A stretch of 17,114 nt of DNA from an uncultured Colwellia sp. GTDB lineage: Bacteria; Pseudomonadota; Gammaproteobacteria; Enterobacterales; Alteromonadaceae. The notes under the pieces are model-generated. The model saw only the letters and a list, made by a program, of their open reading frames with translations, had not been told where the DNA came from and did not search any database. Below, piece after piece: positions 1 to 8,484 of this stretch. The translations under genes and the position numbers were made by a program. The stretch spans positions 1 through 17,114 of the forward strand of contig CAJWBY010000097.1 in the NCBI GenBank assembly GCA_913020705.1, given 5' to 3'. Position 1 is the stretch's first letter; each line of letters starts with the position of its first letter.

Positions 1-468
1 TCTGAAAAGTCCATGTATTCAAAATTATGACAATTACGACATTCTAATGAATCATTTTCTTTCATGCGTTTCCATTCTCGCTCAGCCAATACTCTACGAT
101 GTTCTGTAAACTTTTCTCTTGTGTCAATTAAGCCAGTAAGCATGCCCCAAACTTCTTTACTAGCTGCAATTTTACGCACAATTTTATGCGTCCATTTTTT
201 TTGGAACATGACAATCAGGACAAGTAGCACGAACACCAGAGCGGTTAGAGTAATGTATTGTTTCTTTATACTCTTCATAGACATTATCTTCCATTTCATG
301 GCAGCTAATGCAGAATTCCTCGGTATTTGTCACTTCTAAAGCGGTATTAAAACCACCCCAGAAAATAACACCTCCCGCAAAACCTATCGCTAAAATAAAC
401 CATAAGGCTGCACTACTTGGCGACTTCAAATATTTTAGTAAACTTTTAAATTTTGATTCTTTTGTCAT
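1..468 (-). pseudogene. napC: NapC tetraheme cytochrome c, frameshifted and cut by window edge
   Basis: NapC/NirT-type membrane-anchored cytochrome c that takes electrons from quinol and passes them to periplasmic NapB-NapA. The start at 468 follows a strong AGGGG ribosome site. One N-terminal membrane helix (about residues 21-40) is followed by heme motifs CISCH (53-57) and CPDCH (83-87). After CHVPKK the frame runs into a stop at 184-186. Removing one A from the 8-A run (195-202 on the plus strand) restores [17 protein letters not shown] and continues without a stop to the window edge, with a third heme motif CRNCH and FEYMDFS, all typical of NapC. The fourth heme motif would lie beyond base 1. 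The downstream half looks fully conserved, so decay is recent or the extra base is a sequencing error. Last gene of the nap operon visible here, 33 bases after napB. Confidence 0.9.
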
Positions 469-501
469 TTTAATCCCCTTTAATTCCCCAAAGATAAGTC
501 A

Positions 502-960
502 TTACTTACTTCCTAATGATTCAACGGGTTTGAAGGTATTATCAACTAACTCAGGTGCATCAGCTTGAGTTACATGACACTGAGAACAAAAGTAACGACG
601 TGGTGAAACATCTGATAAAGTTTTACCGTCTCGCGTTTCAAAGTGCGTTAAGCTAATTTTCGTTGCGCCTGTTTCTCTCGCATATTTCCAACCATGACAA
701 GTTAAACATTTATTACTGTCTTTATTCACTCGATAACCACGAATTTGATGTGGTATCACAGGTGGTTGATGTACATAGTTACGCTGAATCGGATTCTTAT
801 CTTTAATAACTCGTTTAAGCGCCTCTGCACTTTTAGTTTGATCTACGGTAGTAATACCACGGATAGTATCTAAGCCACCCGTTGTTACTTCTTGTTTTGC
901 AATTACACTCACTGCCATAGCTAAACTGGCTGCTATCATAATTAATGGTAATATTTTCAT
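502..960 (-). CDS. napB: NapB, diheme cytochrome c subunit of periplasmic nitrate reductase
   Basis: Small electron-transfer subunit that passes electrons from NapC to the catalytic subunit NapA in the periplasm. The 152 residues start with a Sec-type signal peptide (about 1-21, cut likely near VIA-KQ). Two c-type heme motifs follow, CLTCH (85-89) and CSQCH (125-129). His64 and His71 in HQPPVIPH and His106 are candidate distal heme ligands, as expected for a bis-histidine diheme protein. Length fits the family (about 150). The ATG at 960 has AGAGG about seven bases upstream. It lies 41 bases after napA and 33 before napC, so it is presumably co-transcribed with both. Identity is secure. Confidence 0.96.
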   Translation of the reverse strand: MKILPLIMIAASLAMAVSVIAKQEVTTGGLDTIRGITTVDQTKSAEALKRVIKDKNPIQRNYVHQPPVIPHQIRGYRVNKDSNKCLTCHGWKYARETGATKISLTHFETRDGKTLSDVSPRRYFCSQCHVTQADAPELVDNTFKPVESLGSK

Positions 961-1001
961 TTTTGACCTCTACCCAATAGGTTGCATAAATTTAATCTGT
1001 T

Positions 1002-3497
1002 CTAAACAATTACTTTTTTCACTTTAACTGCACATTTTTTGAAATCAGTTTGTTTTGATAAAGGATCTGTAGCATCTAGGGTTAATTTATTAACAAGCTG
1101 CTTTGCATCGAACCAAGGCATAAATACCAAACCTTTTGGTGGTCTATTACGTCCTCTCGTTTCAACGCGTGATTTAACTTCACCACGACGAGACTCAATC
1201 AATACTTCATCACCACGGCGCAAACCTCGAGATTTAGCATCATCTGGATGAATAAATAACACCGCATCAAGAAATGCTTTATGAAGTTCAGGAACCCGGG
1301 CTGTCATAGAGCCTGAATGCCAATGTTCAAGAACACGACCTGTGCTTAACCATAAGTCATATTCTTCATCTGGAGACTCAGCAGCAGGCTCATAAGGTAA
1401 AGCAAAAATAATCGCTTTATTATCTTTTTTACCGTAAAACTGTACTTCACTGCCTTTTTCTACGTAAGGGTCATAGCCTTCACGGTATCGCCATTTGGTC
1501 TCGACACCGTTAACTACAGGCCAACGTAAACCGCGTTCTTCGTGGTAACGATCAAAAGGTGCTAAATCATGACCATGACCTCGACCAAAAGTAGCGTATT
1601 CTTCGAATAATCCTTTCTGGATATAAAAACCAAAATAATCACCTTCAAAGTTTGTATCACCTTTAGATTCGCTCATTGGAAACTTATCGACATTTCCGTT
1701 TGCATAAAGCACGTCATACATCGTTTTACCACGGTATTCTGGATTCTTAGCTAAGTGTTCTTCTGGCCACACATCTTCAATTTTGAAACGCTTAGAAAAT
1801 TCAACTATTTGCCATAAATCTGAACGAGCTTCACCTGGCGCATTCACTTGTTGATGCCAAAATTGCGTGCGACGTTCTGCGTTACCGTAAGCTCCTTCTT
1901 TTTCTACCCACATAGCCGTAGGTAAAATCAAATCAGCAGCTTGTGCTGTTACCGTTGGGTATGGGTCAGAAACAACAATGAAGTTCTCAGGGTTACGGTA
2001 ACCTGGGATCCCTTCTTCGTTAATGTTAGGTCCTGCTTGCATGTTGTTATTACACATCACCCAATAAGCGTTTAAGTCACCATCTTTAAGCTTACGGTTT
2101 TGCAAAACTGCGTGAAAGCCTGGTTTAGGTGGAATAGTACCTTCTGGTAATTTCCAAATCTTCTCAGCTATTGCTCTATGCTTAGGGTTTTTCACTACTA
2201 AATCAGCGGGTAATCTATGTGAGAAAGTACCTACTTCACGTGCAGTACCACACGCTGACGGTTGACCCGTTAATGAGAACGGGCTATTTCCAGGCTCTGA
2301 TATTTTACCGGTCAACAAATGTACGTTGTACATCAAGTTGTTTGCCCAAACACCACGAGTATGTTGATTAAAGCCCATTGTCCAGAATGAAGTCACTTTC
2401 ACTTTAGGATCAGCATAAAGCTTCGCTAATGTTAATAATTTAGCTTCTGATACACCTGAAAGCTCAGATGTATGCTCAATCGTATAAGTGCTTACAAATT
2501 TAGCAAAATCGTCAAAACTCATTGGTGTTGAAGCGCCACTGTCTGGATTTTTAGCCGCTTTTTGTAATGGGTGACTTGGTCTTAAACCATAGCCAATATC
2601 TGTAACGCCTTCACGAATATTTACGTGCTTCTTCATGAAATCTTCATTCACGGCATTATTTTGAATTATATAATTTGCAATAAAATTCAATATCGCTAAA
2701 TCTGTCTGCGGCGTGAAAATCATCCCGTTATCAGCCAGCTCAAAACTACGATGCTTGTAAGTTGATAATACGTTAACTTTTACATGAGGTTTACTCAAAC
2801 GGCGATCGGTTAAACGCGACCATAAAATAGGGTGCATTTCCGCCATGTTAGAACCCCAAAGCACAAACGCATCGGCATGTTCTAAATCGTCATAACAACC
2901 CATAGGTTCGTCGATACCAAAGGTACGCATAAAGCCACCAACAGCAGATGCCATACAGTGACGAGCATTTGGATCTAGGTTATTTGTTAAAAAACCTGCT
3001 TTCATTAATTTTGAAGCTGCATACCCTTCCCAAACTGTCCATTGACCCGAGCCAAACATACCGACGGAGGTAGGTCCTTTTTTCTTTATAGCTGCTTTAA
3101 ATTTGTCAGCCATAACGTCAAAAGCTTTATCCCAGCTTACTGGCGTAAACTCACCTTCTTTAGCGTATTCACCATCTTTCATACGTAATAAAGGCTGAGT
3201 TAATCTGTCTTTACCGTACATAATTTTTGATAGAAAGTAGCCTTTAATACAATTCAAGCCTTTGTTCACTTCTGCTTGAGGATCACCTTGAGTGGCAACG
3301 ACTTTTCCTTCTTGTGTTCCAACAAGTACACTACAACCTGTACCACAAAAGCGACAAGGTGCCTTATCCCACTTAATAGTGGTGTCTGATGATTTAGTGA
3401 TGAGATTTGAAGCTGATGTAGGCACTGCAATACCCGCTGCTACAGCAGTTGCCGCAACCGCATTTGCTTTTATAAAATCACGTCTTGTTAATGTCAT
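1002..3497 (-). CDS. napA: NapA, catalytic molybdopterin subunit of periplasmic nitrate reductase
   Basis: Reduces nitrate to nitrite in the periplasm with a bis-MGD molybdenum cofactor and one [4Fe-4S] cluster. The 831 residues match the usual length (about 828-830). A twin-arginine signal (TRRDFIKA, residues 4-11, followed by a hydrophobic Ala-rich stretch) shows Tat export after cofactor insertion. The cluster motif is Cys48-X2-Cys51-X3-Cys55-X27-Cys83, and Lys85 is the conserved electron-path lysine. Cys181 in [10 protein letters not shown] is the expected molybdenum ligand. The C-terminal molydopterin-binding part is complete ([18 protein letters not shown] near residue 715). Its ATG overlaps the napD stop as ATGA, and AGGGGATAAAGG precedes it, pointing to translational coupling with its dedicated chaperone NapD. 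Confidence 0.98.
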   Translation of the reverse strand: MTLTRRDFIKANAVAATAVAAGIAVPTSASNLITKSSDTTIKWDKAPCRFCGTGCSVLVGTQEGKVVATQGDPQAEVNKGLNCIKGYFLSKIMYGKDRLTQPLLRMKDGEYAKEGEFTPVSWDKAFDVMADKFKAAIKKKGPTSVGMFGSGQWTVWEGYAASKLMKAGFLTNNLDPNARHCMASAVGGFMRTFGIDEPMGCYDDLEHADAFVLWGSNMAEMHPILWSRLTDRRLSKPHVKVNVLSTYKHRSFELADNGMIFTPQTDLAILNFIANYIIQNNAVNEDFMKKHVNIREGVTDIGYGLRPSHPLQKAAKNPDSGASTPMSFDDFAKFVSTYTIEHTSELSGVSEAKLLTLAKLYADPKVKVTSFWTMGFNQHTRGVWANNLMYNVHLLTGKISEPGNSPFSLTGQPSACGTAREVGTFSHRLPADLVVKNPKHRAIAEKIWKLPEGTIPPKPGFHAVLQNRKLKDGDLNAYWVMCNNNMQAGPNINEEGIPGYRNPENFIVVSDPYPTVTAQAADLILPTAMWVEKEGAYGNAERRTQFWHQQVNAPGEARSDLWQIVEFSKRFKIEDVWPEEHLAKNPEYRGKTMYDVLYANGNVDKFPMSESKGDTNFEGDYFGFYIQKGLFEEYATFGRGHGHDLAPFDRYHEERGLRWPVVNGVETKWRYREGYDPYVEKGSEVQFYGKKDNKAIIFALPYEPAAESPDEEYDLWLSTGRVLEHWHSGSMTARVPELHKAFLDAVLFIHPDDAKSRGLRRGDEVLIESRRGEVKSRVETRGRNRPPKGLVFMPWFDAKQLVNKLTLDATDPLSKQTDFKKCAVKVKKVIV

Positions 3498-3799
3498 ACC
3501 TTTATCCCCTGATGTTGTGGAAGCCCATAATCATTATGATGAAAAATCAATGATGAATAGATCACACCCGGTAAATTGCTCATATCTGAAATGGTGTTTA
3601 TAAGGCCTTTGCCTTTTTCACCTCTGTTTAAATCGTTTTCTTCTATGGTTACTACCATAGATCCGTTATCTGCTATTTCATGTACTTCAGCACCGGGGAA
3701 ATCCGCGAGCTCTTTAGCAATTTTGTTTGTATTGTTGGGTTGAGCTACAAAAAGCACCCCTGCGATATTAATCGGTGTTTCTTCCAATAGATTGATCAC
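3494..3799 (-). CDS. napD: NapD, chaperone for NapA maturation and Tat export
   Basis: Cytoplasmic ferredoxin-fold chaperone that binds the NapA twin-arginine signal until the cofactor is loaded. It has 101 residues, a little longer than many NapD proteins (about 85-90). The N-terminal strand [11 protein letters not shown] replaces the more usual HISSLVV form. The [11 protein letters not shown] and [13 protein letters not shown] segments fit the family. The start is GTG at 3799, whose G is also the last base of the TAG stop of the upstream small gene (TAGTG). AGGGGAAGAA sits just upstream and supports this start. The stop overlaps the napA start (ATGA). Position directly before napA is the strongest support, and the protein pattern agrees. 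Confidence 0.93.
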   Translation of the reverse strand: MINLLEETPINIAGVLFVAQPNNTNKIAKELADFPGAEVHEIADNGSMVVTIEENDLNRGEKGKGLINTISDMSNLPGVIYSSLIFHHNDYGLPQHQGIKV

Positions 3800-3942
3800 T
3801 ATTCTTCCCCTGCAGGTTTAACACCTAACATTTTTAAAATTGCGATAGCCACTAATGCGGTACCGGCAAAACCTGCTAAAAAAATAACAGGCATCGATGA
3901 ATAACCTAAAACGTTCCAGATCATTTGTTCAAGAGCACTCAT
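3799..3942 (-). CDS. Small single-helix membrane protein of the nap operon (TIGR02808-like)
   Basis: A 47-residue protein starting MSALEQMIWNVLGYSSM and ending KMLGVKPAGEE. The middle (about residues 12-37) is one hydrophobic membrane helix with several glycines. Its start overlaps the napF stop as ATGA and its stop shares one base with the napD GTG start, so it is embedded in the operon and very likely translated. GGAGAG lies about six bases before its ATG. It resembles my memory of the short TIGR02808 family, reported near periplasmic nitrate reductase genes in Vibrio and Photobacterium. It occupies the place where other species carry napE, a short membrane protein of unknown role, but I do not see a convincing NapE pattern. 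Function unknown. A role in anchoring or stabilising the Nap complex is only a guess. Confidence 0.85.
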   Translation of the reverse strand: MSALEQMIWNVLGYSSMPVIFLAGFAGTALVAIAILKMLGVKPAGEE

Positions 3943-4478
3943 ATAACTCTCCTACTTATATTTGCAGGTTGTTCAACTGCAGAATATTTTGGCTTTAATT
4001 GAATGGATGATTGCGGACAAACAGCAATACAGGCACCACAACTTGTGCAATCACTAAGTGTAATTTGAGGTTGTGGAACAGATGAATTGATATACTTGAA
4101 AGAAATAGCCTCGGTTTCACAGCTATCTTGACAACTTTGACACACGATACCGTTTGCGGCTAAACAATCGCTTTTAATTGAGATCTCAGATTGCCAAGCA
4201 TTATATGAAGGAGTTTCAGCAATTTTAACAAAAAGACTTTGCTCACAACTTTCTACACATTTTTGGCAAAAAGTACATTCACCCTGCAAAAAGTCAATTT
4301 CAGGAAAACCACCGTCACCTTTTTTAATAATATTTTCAGGACATACTTTGAGACAGTTCCCGCATTGCGAACAACCATCAGTGAAAGTGGTTTCATTGAC
4401 CACCCAGGGCAATCGAATTGCTGGAGCTGTTGTTAATCTCTTTGCTTTAAAAAAGTTTCTTCTGGCTAAATCAACCAT
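3939..4478 (-). CDS. napF: NapF, ferredoxin-type iron-sulfur protein
   Basis: Cytoplasmic iron-sulfur protein thought to help activate or mature NapA before export. It has 179 residues. The N-terminus MVDLARRNFFKAKR is typical of NapF and has a twin-arginine-like pair without a following hydrophobic stretch, consistent with a cytoplasmic protein. Cysteine clusters follow: CSQCGNCLKVCP and CTFCQKCVESC (both in the first half), a looser group with CQSCQDSC in the middle, and CTSCGACIAVCP near the C-terminus. This suggests three or four [4Fe-4S] sites. First gene of the operon. The ATG at 4478 is preceded by only a weak TAGG ribosome site. Its stop overlaps the next start as ATGA. Confidence 0.95.
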   Translation of the reverse strand: MVDLARRNFFKAKRLTTAPAIRLPWVVNETTFTDGCSQCGNCLKVCPENIIKKGDGGFPEIDFLQGECTFCQKCVESCEQSLFVKIAETPSYNAWQSEISIKSDCLAANGIVCQSCQDSCETEAISFKYINSSVPQPQITLSDCTSCGACIAVCPQSSIQLKPKYSAVEQPANISRRVI

Positions 4479-4542
4479 GATGCCTACTATTTTTAGACTT
4501 TTTGCTTGATAGGTAACTTAACGCAAACTTTATTGTGGAATA

Positions 4543-4556
4543 TTGATTTTGATCAT
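4543..4556 (-). promoter_or_regulatory. FNR-type box upstream of napF
   Basis: The plus-strand sequence TTGATTTTGATCAT matches the FNR consensus TTGAT-N4-ATCAA at nine of ten fixed bases. Its centre lies about 71 bases upstream of the napF ATG. A class II FNR site at -41.5 would put the transcript start near 4508, leaving a leader of about 30 bases, which is plausible, although the matching -10 hexamer (TAAGTT on the minus strand) is weak. Oxygen-responsive control of nap operons by FNR/EtrA is established in related bacteria. Use here is inferred. Confidence 0.65.
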
Positions 4557-4789
4557 AACTATTAGCTAATTTTACATTTTTATAAAAATAATAAGCGTTG
4601 TGGTGTTTTAGGATATTAAACCTATCATTTATTTTTTTGCTTTTGCTCTTTAGATTTAAATAGTATCTAACGAAAATAAGTAAAAACGATGGAATAAGTA
4701 AAAACACAAAATAAAAATATTGTTCGCTATAATTATCGTTAAAAATTATCACTTAAAGTCAAGTAGGCTAATGCGGCTTTTTATATTTA

Positions 4790-4798
4790 TGGTACAAT
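4790..4798 (+). promoter_or_regulatory. Extended -10 promoter for prfC
   Basis: TGGTACAAT is an extended -10 element (TGn followed by TACAAT, five of six matches to TATAAT). No good -35 hexamer is visible 16-18 bases upstream, which is common for extended -10 promoters. Transcription would start near 4805 and give a prfC leader of roughly 87 bases. Confidence 0.5.
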
Positions 4799-4891
4799 GC
4801 GCGCCAAATACGGGATTATTAGAAGATCCTAAGCACTTTAAGAAAATAGTTTATGTGCATTAGCATGTACACCAAAGAGAACTTTTAAAAC

Positions 4892-6475
4892 ATGACAACG
4901 CTACAAGCTAATGAAGTCGATCTAAGACGTACTTTCGCAATCATTTCGCATCCTGATGCGGGTAAAACCACCATCACTGAAAAAGTACTACTTTTTGGTC
5001 AAGCTTTGCAAAGAGCCGGTACCGTGAAAGGTAAAAAATCAGGTCAACATGCAAAATCTGATTGGATGGAAATGGAAAAAGAACGTGGTATTTCAATTAC
5101 GACTTCTGTTATGCAATTTCCGTATAACGACTGCTTGGTCAATTTACTCGATACTCCTGGTCATGAAGATTTCTCAGAGGATACATATCGAACCCTTACC
5201 GCAGTAGATTCATGTTTAATGGTTATCGACGTTGCAAAAGGTGTTGAAGCGCGTACGGTTAAATTAATGGAAGTTACTCGTTTACGTGATACGCCAATTA
5301 TTACCTTCATGAATAAAATGGATCGTGACGTACGCGATCCAATGGAAGTTATGGATGAAGTAGAAGATGTTCTAAAAATTAAATGTGCTGCTATTACTTG
5401 GCCAATTGGCATGGGTAAAGAATTTAAGGGCGTGTACAACATTTTAACTGACGAAATATTTTTATATCAGTCAGGGCTTGGTCATATGATCCAAGAAGAA
5501 AGAATTATTAAAGGTCTTGATAACCCAGAATTAGACAAAGTTATTGGCACTTATGCCGATGATTTACGAGAAGAGTTAGAGCTCGTAGCAGGTGCGTCGC
5601 ATGAGTTTAATTTAGAAGAGTTTTTAAAAGGTGAGTTAACACCGGTATTTTTTGGAACCGCTCTTGGTAACTTTGGTGTTGACCATATGCTTACAGGTCT
5701 CACTAAATGGGCACCAAAACCTTTACCACGTTTAACGGATGTTAGAGAAGTAACGGCTCAAGAAGAAAAATTCACCGGCTTTGTTTTTAAAATTCAAGCC
5801 AATATGGATCCAAAACATCGTGACCGTATAGCTTTCATGCGTATTTGTTCAGGTAAGTATGAAAAAGGCATGAAGATGCGCCAAGTACGTGTAAACAAAG
5901 ACGTAAAAATTGCTGATGCAGTTACCTTTATGGCTGGCGATCGCGCCCATGTAGAAGAAGCCTACGCAGGTGATATTATTGGTTTACATAACCACGGTAG
6001 TATTCAAATTGGCGATACTTTTACTTCAGGTGAAATGATGAAGTTTAGTGGCATTCCAAATTTTGCACCTGAAATGTTCCGTCGTATTCGTTTACGTGAT
6101 CCATTAAAAGCGAAACAATTACAAAAAGGTTTAATCCAACTTTCAGAAGAAGGCGCGGTACAAGTATTCAGACCTTTAAATTCGAACGAAATGATTGTTG
6201 GTGCGGTCGGTGTATTGCAATTTGAAGTTGTGGTACAACGTTTAAAAACTGAATATAAAGTTGATGCTATATACGAACCAATAAGCGTGGCAACTGCTCG
6301 CTGGTGTACGTGTGATGATGAACGTACATTAGAACAATTTCGCAAAAAAACGTTCGATAATTTAGCATTAGATGGTGGCAATAACTTAACGTATATTGCG
6401 CCAACGATGGTGAATTTGAATTTGTCGCAAGAACGTCATCCTGATATTCAGTTCCACCAAACCCGAGAACACTAG
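4892..6475 (+). CDS. prfC: Peptide chain release factor 3 (RF3)
   Basis: GTPase that removes RF1 or RF2 from the ribosome after peptide release. It has 527 residues (E. coli RF3 has 529), so it is complete. G-domain motifs are all present: P-loop SHPDAGKTT (19-27), switch I region with RGISITTS (65-72), DTPGHEDF (87-94) and NKMD (141-144). Domain 2 ([19 protein letters not shown]) and the C-terminal RF3 part ([21 protein letters not shown] split over residues 430-450) match the family. The ATG at 4892 follows AAAGAGAAC at a somewhat long distance. It is divergent from napF, with no functional link to nitrate respiration expected, and appears to be a single-gene transcript followed by the hairpin element before argS. 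Confidence 0.98.
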   Translation: MTTLQANEVDLRRTFAIISHPDAGKTTITEKVLLFGQALQRAGTVKGKKSGQHAKSDWMEMEKERGISITTSVMQFPYNDCLVNLLDTPGHEDFSEDTYRTLTAVDSCLMVIDVAKGVEARTVKLMEVTRLRDTPIITFMNKMDRDVRDPMEVMDEVEDVLKIKCAAITWPIGMGKEFKGVYNILTDEIFLYQSGLGHMIQEERIIKGLDNPELDKVIGTYADDLREELELVAGASHEFNLEEFLKGELTPVFFGTALGNFGVDHMLTGLTKWAPKPLPRLTDVREVTAQEEKFTGFVFKIQANMDPKHRDRIAFMRICSGKYEKGMKMRQVRVNKDVKIADAVTFMAGDRAHVEEAYAGDIIGLHNHGSIQIGDTFTSGEMMKFSGIPNFAPEMFRRIRLRDPLKAKQLQKGLIQLSEEGAVQVFRPLNSNEMIVGAVGVLQFEVVVQRLKTEYKVDAIYEPISVATARWCTCDDERTLEQFRKKTFDNLALDGGNNLTYIAPTMVNLNLSQERHPDIQFHQTREH

Positions 6476-6512
6476 TTGGCGTTGTATATCGCCTTTTATC
6501 TGCATTGCCATC

Positions 6513-6559
6513 GTTATTTCATTTCGTCGCTTAGTAAACTAAGCTCCTGATGAAATAAC
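6513..6559. repeat. Nested inverted repeat between prfC and argS
   Basis: A perfect 10-base outer inverted repeat, GTTATTTCAT (6513-6522) and ATGAAATAAC (6550-6559), encloses a perfect inner hairpin GCTTAG-TAAA-CTAAGC (6529-6544). A further outer pair GTTGGC (6475-6480) and GCCAAC (6590-6595) frames the whole intergenic region. No U-run follows, so it is not a classic terminator. It may be a REP-like element or an RNA processing or attenuation structure. It shares ATTTCGTCG with the element after nqrF. Confidence 0.6.
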
Positions 6560-6579
6560 TCGACGCTTTGTTAAAAGAC

Positions 6580-6605
6580 AATCTACTTAGCCAACGCTGT
6601 AGATT
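6580..6605 (+). other. Hairpin in the argS leader
   Basis: AATCTAC (6580-6586) and GTAGATT (6599-6605) form a perfect 7-base stem around a 12-base loop, ending 21 bases before the argS ATG. It could fold in the messenger and touch the start region. AT-rich DNA gives such stems by chance, and no regulator is identified. Confidence 0.3.
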
Positions 6606-6626
6606 AAAATTAAAAGATTAAACATT

Positions 6627-8381
6627 ATGAATATTAAACAAATATTATCTGAAAAAGTATCAGCGGCAATGGTTCTAGCTGGTTTACCGGAAGGCACTAA
6701 TCCTGCAGTTAGTCTTTCAAGTCGTCCTAACTTTGGTGACTATCAAGCTAATGGCGTAATGGGTGCAGCTAAAAAGCTAAAAACAAACCCTCGCGAATTA
6801 GCAACCAAAGTTGTTGAACATTTAGATCTTGAAGGAATTGCTGATAATATTGAATTAGCAGGCCCTGGTTTTATTAATATTCATTTAGATAAAAAATGGT
6901 TAGCGGTTCAACTTGCCGAAATTGCCAATGATGCAAAACTTGGCGTATCTCAACGTGGCGCAACTGAAGAAGATAAATCACAAACTGTTGTTGTTGATTA
7001 CTCAGCGCCAAATCTTGCAAAAGAAATGCATGTTGGCCACTTACGTTCAACCATTATTGGTGACGCGGTAGTACGTGCTTTAGAGTTTCGTGGTGACAAG
7101 GTTATTCGTCAAAATCACATGGGTGATTGGGGCACACAATTTGGTATGTTATTAGCCCATTTGAGCGACAAACTTAATGCCAATGAAGTGGCAGAAACTG
7201 CCCTTTCAGATTTAGAGAATTTTTACCGAGAAGCAAAAATACGTTTTGATAACGAAGAAGGTTTTGCTGATCGTGCTCGCGACTACGTTGTAAAACTTCA
7301 AGGCGGCGACAAAGACTGTTTAGTGCTATGGAAATTATTCATTGATATTTCAATCGCCCACAGTGAAGATATTTATCAAAAACTTAATGTAACGCTAACG
7401 CGTGACGATATTATGGGTGAAAGTGCTTATAACCCTGACCTACCTGTAGTTGTTGATGAGTTAATGGCAAAAGGTATAGCTGAAGTCAGTGAAGGTGCCA
7501 AAGTTGTTTTCATTAATGAAATGGCTAATAAAGATGGTGAAGCACCGGTATTTATCATTCAAAAAACGGGTGGCGGTTATTTATATGCAACAACAGATTT
7601 ATCTGCTTGTCGATACCGTACGAACGAACTAAAAGCCGACCGCATTATTATTTTTACTGATGCCCGTCAGAGTTTACATTTTAAACAAGTAGAAATTGTT
7701 GCCCGTAAAGCTGGATTACTACCAGAGCATGTAGGTTATGATCATTGCCCCTTTGGAATGATGATGGGTGACGATGGTAAGCCATTCAAAACAAGAACTG
7801 GCGGCACAATAAAATTAGCGGAATTACTTGATGAAGCTATTGTTCGTGCAAAAGATGTTATTAAAGAAAAAAATCCAGATTACTCTGAAGATAAGCTGAA
7901 CGAAATCGCAAATAAAGTAGGTATTGGTGCTGTTAAATTTGCTGATTTATCTAAAAACCGTACGAGCGATTATATCTTCAACTGGAAAACCATGTTGAGT
8001 TTTGAAGGTGCTACAGCACCCTATTTACAATATGCTTATTCTCGAATTCAAAGTATTTTCACTAAAGCAGAAATTGAACAAGCAAATTTCAATGCTGATA
8101 TTACGATTATTGAGCCACAAGAAAAAGCATTAGCTTTAAAACTATTACAACTTGAAGAAGTAATAGACGCAGTTATCAGCGAATCTATGCCTAACCTTTT
8201 ATGTAATTACTTATATGAGCTAGCCAGTTTGTACATGACTTTTTATGAAGCTTGTCCGATTCTTAAAGAAGGTATTGATAACGATATAAAACAGTCGCGC
8301 TTAGCACTGTGTTTGAATATATCAAAAACCTTAAAACAAGGTTTAGACATTCTTGGTATTGATGTAATGGAACGAATGTAA
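6627..8381 (+). CDS. argS: Arginyl-tRNA synthetase
   Basis: Class I aminoacyl-tRNA synthetase that charges tRNA-Arg with arginine using ATP. It has 584 residues, close to the usual 577-590. The N-terminal Add1-type domain (about 1-110) includes GFINIHL. The catalytic HIGH motif reads HVGH (135-138) within [17 protein letters not shown]. The KMSKS position shows the degenerate [10 protein letters not shown] form (about residues 383-393) usual in proteobacterial ArgRS. The C-terminal anticodon-binding DALR-type domain ends in GIDVMERM. The ribosome site before the ATG at 6627 is weak. Likely its own transcription unit. No strong terminator is visible in the 103 bases before the next gene. Confidence 0.98.
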   Translation: MNIKQILSEKVSAAMVLAGLPEGTNPAVSLSSRPNFGDYQANGVMGAAKKLKTNPRELATKVVEHLDLEGIADNIELAGPGFINIHLDKKWLAVQLAEIANDAKLGVSQRGATEEDKSQTVVVDYSAPNLAKEMHVGHLRSTIIGDAVVRALEFRGDKVIRQNHMGDWGTQFGMLLAHLSDKLNANEVAETALSDLENFYREAKIRFDNEEGFADRARDYVVKLQGGDKDCLVLWKLFIDISIAHSEDIYQKLNVTLTRDDIMGESAYNPDLPVVVDELMAKGIAEVSEGAKVVFINEMANKDGEAPVFIIQKTGGGYLYATTDLSACRYRTNELKADRIIIFTDARQSLHFKQVEIVARKAGLLPEHVGYDHCPFGMMMGDDGKPFKTRTGGTIKLAELLDEAIVRAKDVIKEKNPDYSEDKLNEIANKVGIGAVKFADLSKNRTSDYIFNWKTMLSFEGATAPYLQYAYSRIQSIFTKAEIEQANFNADITIIEPQEKALALKLLQLEEVIDAVISESMPNLLCNYLYELASLYMTFYEACPILKEGIDNDIKQSRLALCLNISKTLKQGLDILGIDVMERM

Positions 8382-8484
8382 TATCCATGAAATCACTCTT
8401 GCTTTTTTTTGATATTTCGGACATTGTCGCAAAGAGCAGAATAAATTAAGTATAAAGCTAATTTTAGAATAGGAAGTCTGAAAA

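Larger units (their letters stand above)
4479..4891. other. Divergent intergenic region between napF and prfC
   Basis: This 413-base AT-rich stretch separates two divergent genes and must hold both promoters. It contains an FNR-like box on the napF side and an extended -10 element on the prfC side. A NarL/NarP-type heptamer TACCTAT reads on the minus strand at 4509-4515, but it is a single heptamer and may be chance. A 93-codon minus-strand reading frame (4471-4752, GTG start) also spans much of it. It has a hydrophobic N-terminal half but I do not regard it as a gene: it lacks a ribosome site, is glycine-poor, and only 12 of 93 codons begin with G. No RNA gene seen. Confidence 0.6.

Noticed and set aside
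3799..3942. Calling the small nap-operon protein NapE
   Set aside because: Size and position fit, but the sequence looks closer to the TIGR02808 short-protein pattern I remember than to NapE.
4471..4752. 93-codon minus-strand reading frame upstream of napF with a hydrophobic N-terminal half
   Set aside because: GTG start without a ribosome site, only 12 of 93 codons begin with G, almost no glycine, and the FNR box lies inside it. The hydrophobic stretch can come from AT-rich codons. A conserved homolog in relatives would change this view.
5161..5442. Antisense reading frame inside prfC, with similar ones inside prfC at 6004-6381, serB at 11218-11460, napA at 1039-1251 and the PilZ gene at 12664-12858
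   Set aside because: They lie fully within well-supported genes on the other strand and show no family pattern or plausible start signals.
7775..7805. Apparent loss of the KMSKS motif in ArgRS
   Set aside because: The [10 protein letters not shown] form is normal for proteobacterial arginyl-tRNA synthetases and not a defect.
8380..8416. Possible argS terminator: AATATC/GATATT pair with an 8-T run
   Set aside because: The stem is only six AT-rich pairs with a 25-base loop, and the T-run lies before the second arm, so it does not have terminator layout.
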